A DNA stretch of 64,000 nucleotides from Aquamicrobium sp. (GTDB lineage Bacteria > Pseudomonadota > Alphaproteobacteria > Rhizobiales > Rhizobiaceae): assembly GCA_019739225.1 (NCBI GenBank), contig JAHHDT010000005.1:682001-746000 (forward strand), written 5' to 3'. The notes beneath the pieces are model-generated. The model did no database searches, was not told where the DNA came from, and saw only the letters and a list, made by a program, of their open reading frames with translations. Every line of letters starts with the position of its first letter. Within the stretch, counting starts at the first letter, position 1. Of the stretch, positions 62,067 to 64,000 are shown one piece after another. Position numbers and translations under genes: made by a program.

Positions 62067-64000
62067 CTACCGCAGCTCGCGCCGAAGAATCTTGCCGACA
62101 TTGGTCTTCGGCAGCTCGGTGCGGAACTCGACCTGTCTGGGCCGCTTGTAGCCGGTCAGCTTGTCCTTGCAGAACTCGATGAGGTCCTTGTCGGTAAGGT
62201 TCGGGTCCTTCTTCACGACGAAGATCTTCGGCACCTCGCCGGATTTCTCGTCGGGCACGCCGACCGCCGCGACTTCGAGTACGCCCGGATGCATGGCGAT
62301 GACATCCTCGATCTCGTTGGGATAGACGTTGAAGCCGGAGACCAGGATCATGTCCTTCTTGCGGTCGACGATCTTCACATGGCCGCGCTCGTCCATGAAG
62401 CCCATGTCGCCCGACTTGAAGAAGCCGTCCTTGGTCATGACCTTGGCGGTCTCGTCCGGGCGGTTCCAGTAACCGGCCATGACCTGAGGGCCCCTGATGC
62501 AGATCTCGCCGACTTCGCCGAGCGGCACGTCCTTGCCGTCCTCGTCGCGGATGGCGATCTCCGTCGACGGGATCGGCAGGCCGATCGTGCCGGAGAACTC
62601 GTCGGCGTCGAAACGGTTGGCGGTCGCGACGGGTGATGTCTCCGACAAGCCGTAGCCCTCGGAGATCACGATCCCCGTCAGCTTCTTCCAGCGTTCGGCG
62701 ACGGCCTTCTGAACGGCCATGCCGCCGCCGAAGGTCAGGAGCAGCGGCTTGAAGTCGAGCTTCTGGAAATCCTCGTTGTTGAGCAGCGCGTTGAACAGCG
62801 TGTTGAGGCCCGGGAAGACGTTGACCGGATACTTCTGCAGTTCCTTCACGAAGGCCGGAATGTCGCGCGGATTGGCGATGAGGATGTTTTCGGCCCCCTG
62901 CTGCATACCCATCAGCGCGTTCACGGTGAGTGCGTAGATGTGATAGAGCGGCAGCGCGCAGACATAGATCAGCCGGTCCGGCTTCGGCCGCTTCACATAG
63001 GCGCTTTCCACCCACAGCGCGTTCTGCGCGACATTGGCCAGCACGTTGCTGTGGAGCAGCGCCGCTCCCTTCGAAACGCCGGTCGTGCCGCCGGTGTATT
63101 GCAGGAACGCAACATCATCGAGGCCGACATCGGGCTTCTTGAAGGTCTTCGACCGACCCTGGCTGAGTGCGTCGTTGAACTTCACATGGCCGGGCAGCGA
63201 CCATGCCGGCACCATCTTCTTTACCCGGCGCACGACCAGATTGACGATGAAACCCTTGAGGCCAAGCATGTCGCCCATGGCGGCGACGATCACGTGTTTG
63301 ACCGGGGTGTTCTTGAGCACCGACTGGAGGGTGGTGGCGAAGTTTTCCAGAATGACGATCGCCTCGGCGCCGGAATCCTTCAACTGGTGCTCGAGTTCGC
63401 GCGGCGTGTATAGCGGATTGACGTTGACCACGGTGTAGCCGGCCCGCAGGACTGCCATCATCGTCACCGGATATTGTAGCACGTTGGGCATCATGATCGC
63501 GACGCGCGCGCCCTTGGCGAGACCCTTCGACTGGAGGTAGGCGGCGAGGTGGCGCGAATGCTCCTCGAGTTGCGAGAAGGTGAGCGTCTTGCCCATGGAC
63601 GTGAAAGCCGGCCGCGCAGCGAAGGTCGCGCACGACTTGACCATCATGTCGCCGATCGAAGCGTCGGCAATCGGCTCGATCTCGTGCTTGACGACGTCGG
63701 GGTAGCTGGCAAGCCACGGCTTTGCCGATGCCTTGACAGATGCGGCCTTCTTTGGCGTGGAGGCCGCCTTTGTGGTCTTGCTGGATGCCTTTGCAGCGGC
63801 AGCAGTCTTTGCCGGTGCCGTGTGCTTTGCCACCGCAGCTTTCGCGCTGGGCTCCTTGGCTGCCTGTGCCTTGCTTGAAGCGGTTTTCGCGGCTGGAGCC
63901 TTGCTTGCCGCCGCCTTAGACGTCGCGCCGGCCTTGGTGGCAGCCTTGGCAGAAGCCGGCTTCGAGGCGGCTGCCTTCGCCGGAGACTTCGGTGCCGATG
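62067..64000 (-). CDS. Long-chain acyl-CoA synthetase with Lys/Ala-rich N-terminal extension (5' end outside window)
   Basis: An AMP-forming acyl-CoA ligase of the FadD type: the P-loop-like YTGGTTGVSKGA, the GYGLSETSPV motif, and the hinge region GDMGFMDERGHVKIVDRKKDM. The catalytic part starts near the WLASYPDVVKHEIEP segment (about 63,720). Before it lies at least 90 residues of alternating Lys, Ala, Pro, Ser and Thr, like histone H1 or AlgP tails. A GTG at 63833 could be an internal start, but the frame stays open in this same composition to base 64000, so the real start is probably beyond the window. Confidence 0.92.
   Translation of the reverse strand, partial: SAPKSPAKAAASKPASAKAATKAGATSKAAASKAPAAKTASSKAQAAKEPSAKAAVAKHTAPAKTAAAAKASSKTTKAASTPKKAASVKASAKPWLASYPDVVKHEIEPIADASIGDMMVKSCATFAARPAFTSMGKTLTFSQLEEHSRHLAAYLQSKGLAKGARVAIMMPNVLQYPVTMMAVLRAGYTVVNVNPLYTPRELEHQLKDSGAEAIVILENFATTLQSVLKNTPVKHVIVAAMGDMLGLKGFIVNLVVRRVKKMVPAWSLPGHVKFNDALSQGRSKTFKKPDVGLDDVAFLQYTGGTTGVSKGAALLHSNVLANVAQNALWVESAYVKRPKPDRLIYVCALPLYHIYALTVNALMGMQQGAENILIANPRDIPAFVKELQKYPVNVFPGLNTLFNALLNNEDFQKLDFKPLLLTFGGGMAVQKAVAERWKKLTGIVISEGYGLSETSPVATANRFDADEFSGTIGLPIPSTEIAIRDEDGKDVPLGEVGEICIRGPQVMAGYWNRPDETAKVMTKDGFFKSGDMGFMDERGHVKIVDRKKDMILVSGFNVYPNEIEDVIAMHPGVLEVAAVGVPDEKSGEVPKIFVVKKDPNLTDKDLIEFCKDKLTGYKRPRQVEFRTELPKTNVGKILRRELR

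Overview
The window is high-GC bacterial chromosome, most likely from an alphaproteobacterium of the order Hyphomicrobiales (Mesorhizobium or another Phyllobacteriaceae-like lineage). The clues are the rpmH-rnpA-yidC-engB neighbourhood, an NAD-dependent FdsGBA formate dehydrogenase operon, several solute-binding-protein transporters, and two families of palindromic intergenic repeats. The species assignment is inference from gene content. The window starts inside a hydantoinase-B-type gene and ends inside a fadD-type gene.

Bases 1-20,668 form an accessory catabolic region. It opens with an operon of a HyuB-type subunit and two class III aminotransferases. Two parallel cassettes follow. Cassette A (about 3,951-12,502) holds an M20 peptidase, an IclR regulator, an alpha/beta hydrolase, TctC, an SDR dehydrogenase, TctB, TctA, a polysaccharide-deacetylase-family hydrolase and a second IclR regulator. 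Cassette B (about 12,638-20,668) holds a carboxymuconolactone-decarboxylase-like protein, a DapA-family protein, a second alpha/beta hydrolase, TctC, a ketopantoate-reductase-like dehydrogenase, TctB, TctA and an MFS carrier. In both cassettes a dehydrogenase gene sits between tctC and tctB. A near-identical operator-like sequence of about 19 bp lies at the 5' ends of both IclR genes and both hydrolase genes. The likely picture is import of one or two related carboxylated compounds and their hydrolysis and oxidation under IclR control. The substrate is unknown. The region ends at a LysR gene remnant and a tRNA-Arg(ACG).

Bases 21,180-30,900 are mainly core functions: tRNA-Arg, an orphan sensor kinase, a dihydrolipoamide-dehydrogenase-like flavoprotein without its redox disulfide, rpmH, rnpA, yidC and engB. 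Four accessory genes (TetR, an NmrA-like protein, DUF1772 and a CatB-type acetyltransferase) lie between yidC and engB. Bases 31,000-42,350 carry a BMP/ABC nucleoside-type uptake operon with a cytosine-deaminase-like enzyme, an EutH-type ethanolamine permease, and an opposing pair of a choline/ethanolamine-kinase-like gene and a dimethylglycine-dehydrogenase-like gene.

Bases 42,600-50,080 hold a soluble formate dehydrogenase operon (LysR, fdsG, fdsB, a DUF4287 gene, fdsA, fdhD, fdsD). fdsA has an apparent one-base frameshift in an A6 run near its start. Bases 50,100-64,000 hold Mrp/ApbC, a PaaG-like isomerase, a HAD phosphatase, pgi, a MocR regulator next to a trimethylamine-methyltransferase-like (non-pyrrolysine) gene, a sugar-acid dehydratase, a CoxG-like protein, and an acyl-CoA synthetase with a histone-H1-like Lys/Ala-rich N-terminal extension. 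Four copies of one palindromic repeat and two of another are scattered from 32 kb onward. Three of the four copies of the first family lie in gaps between convergent genes.
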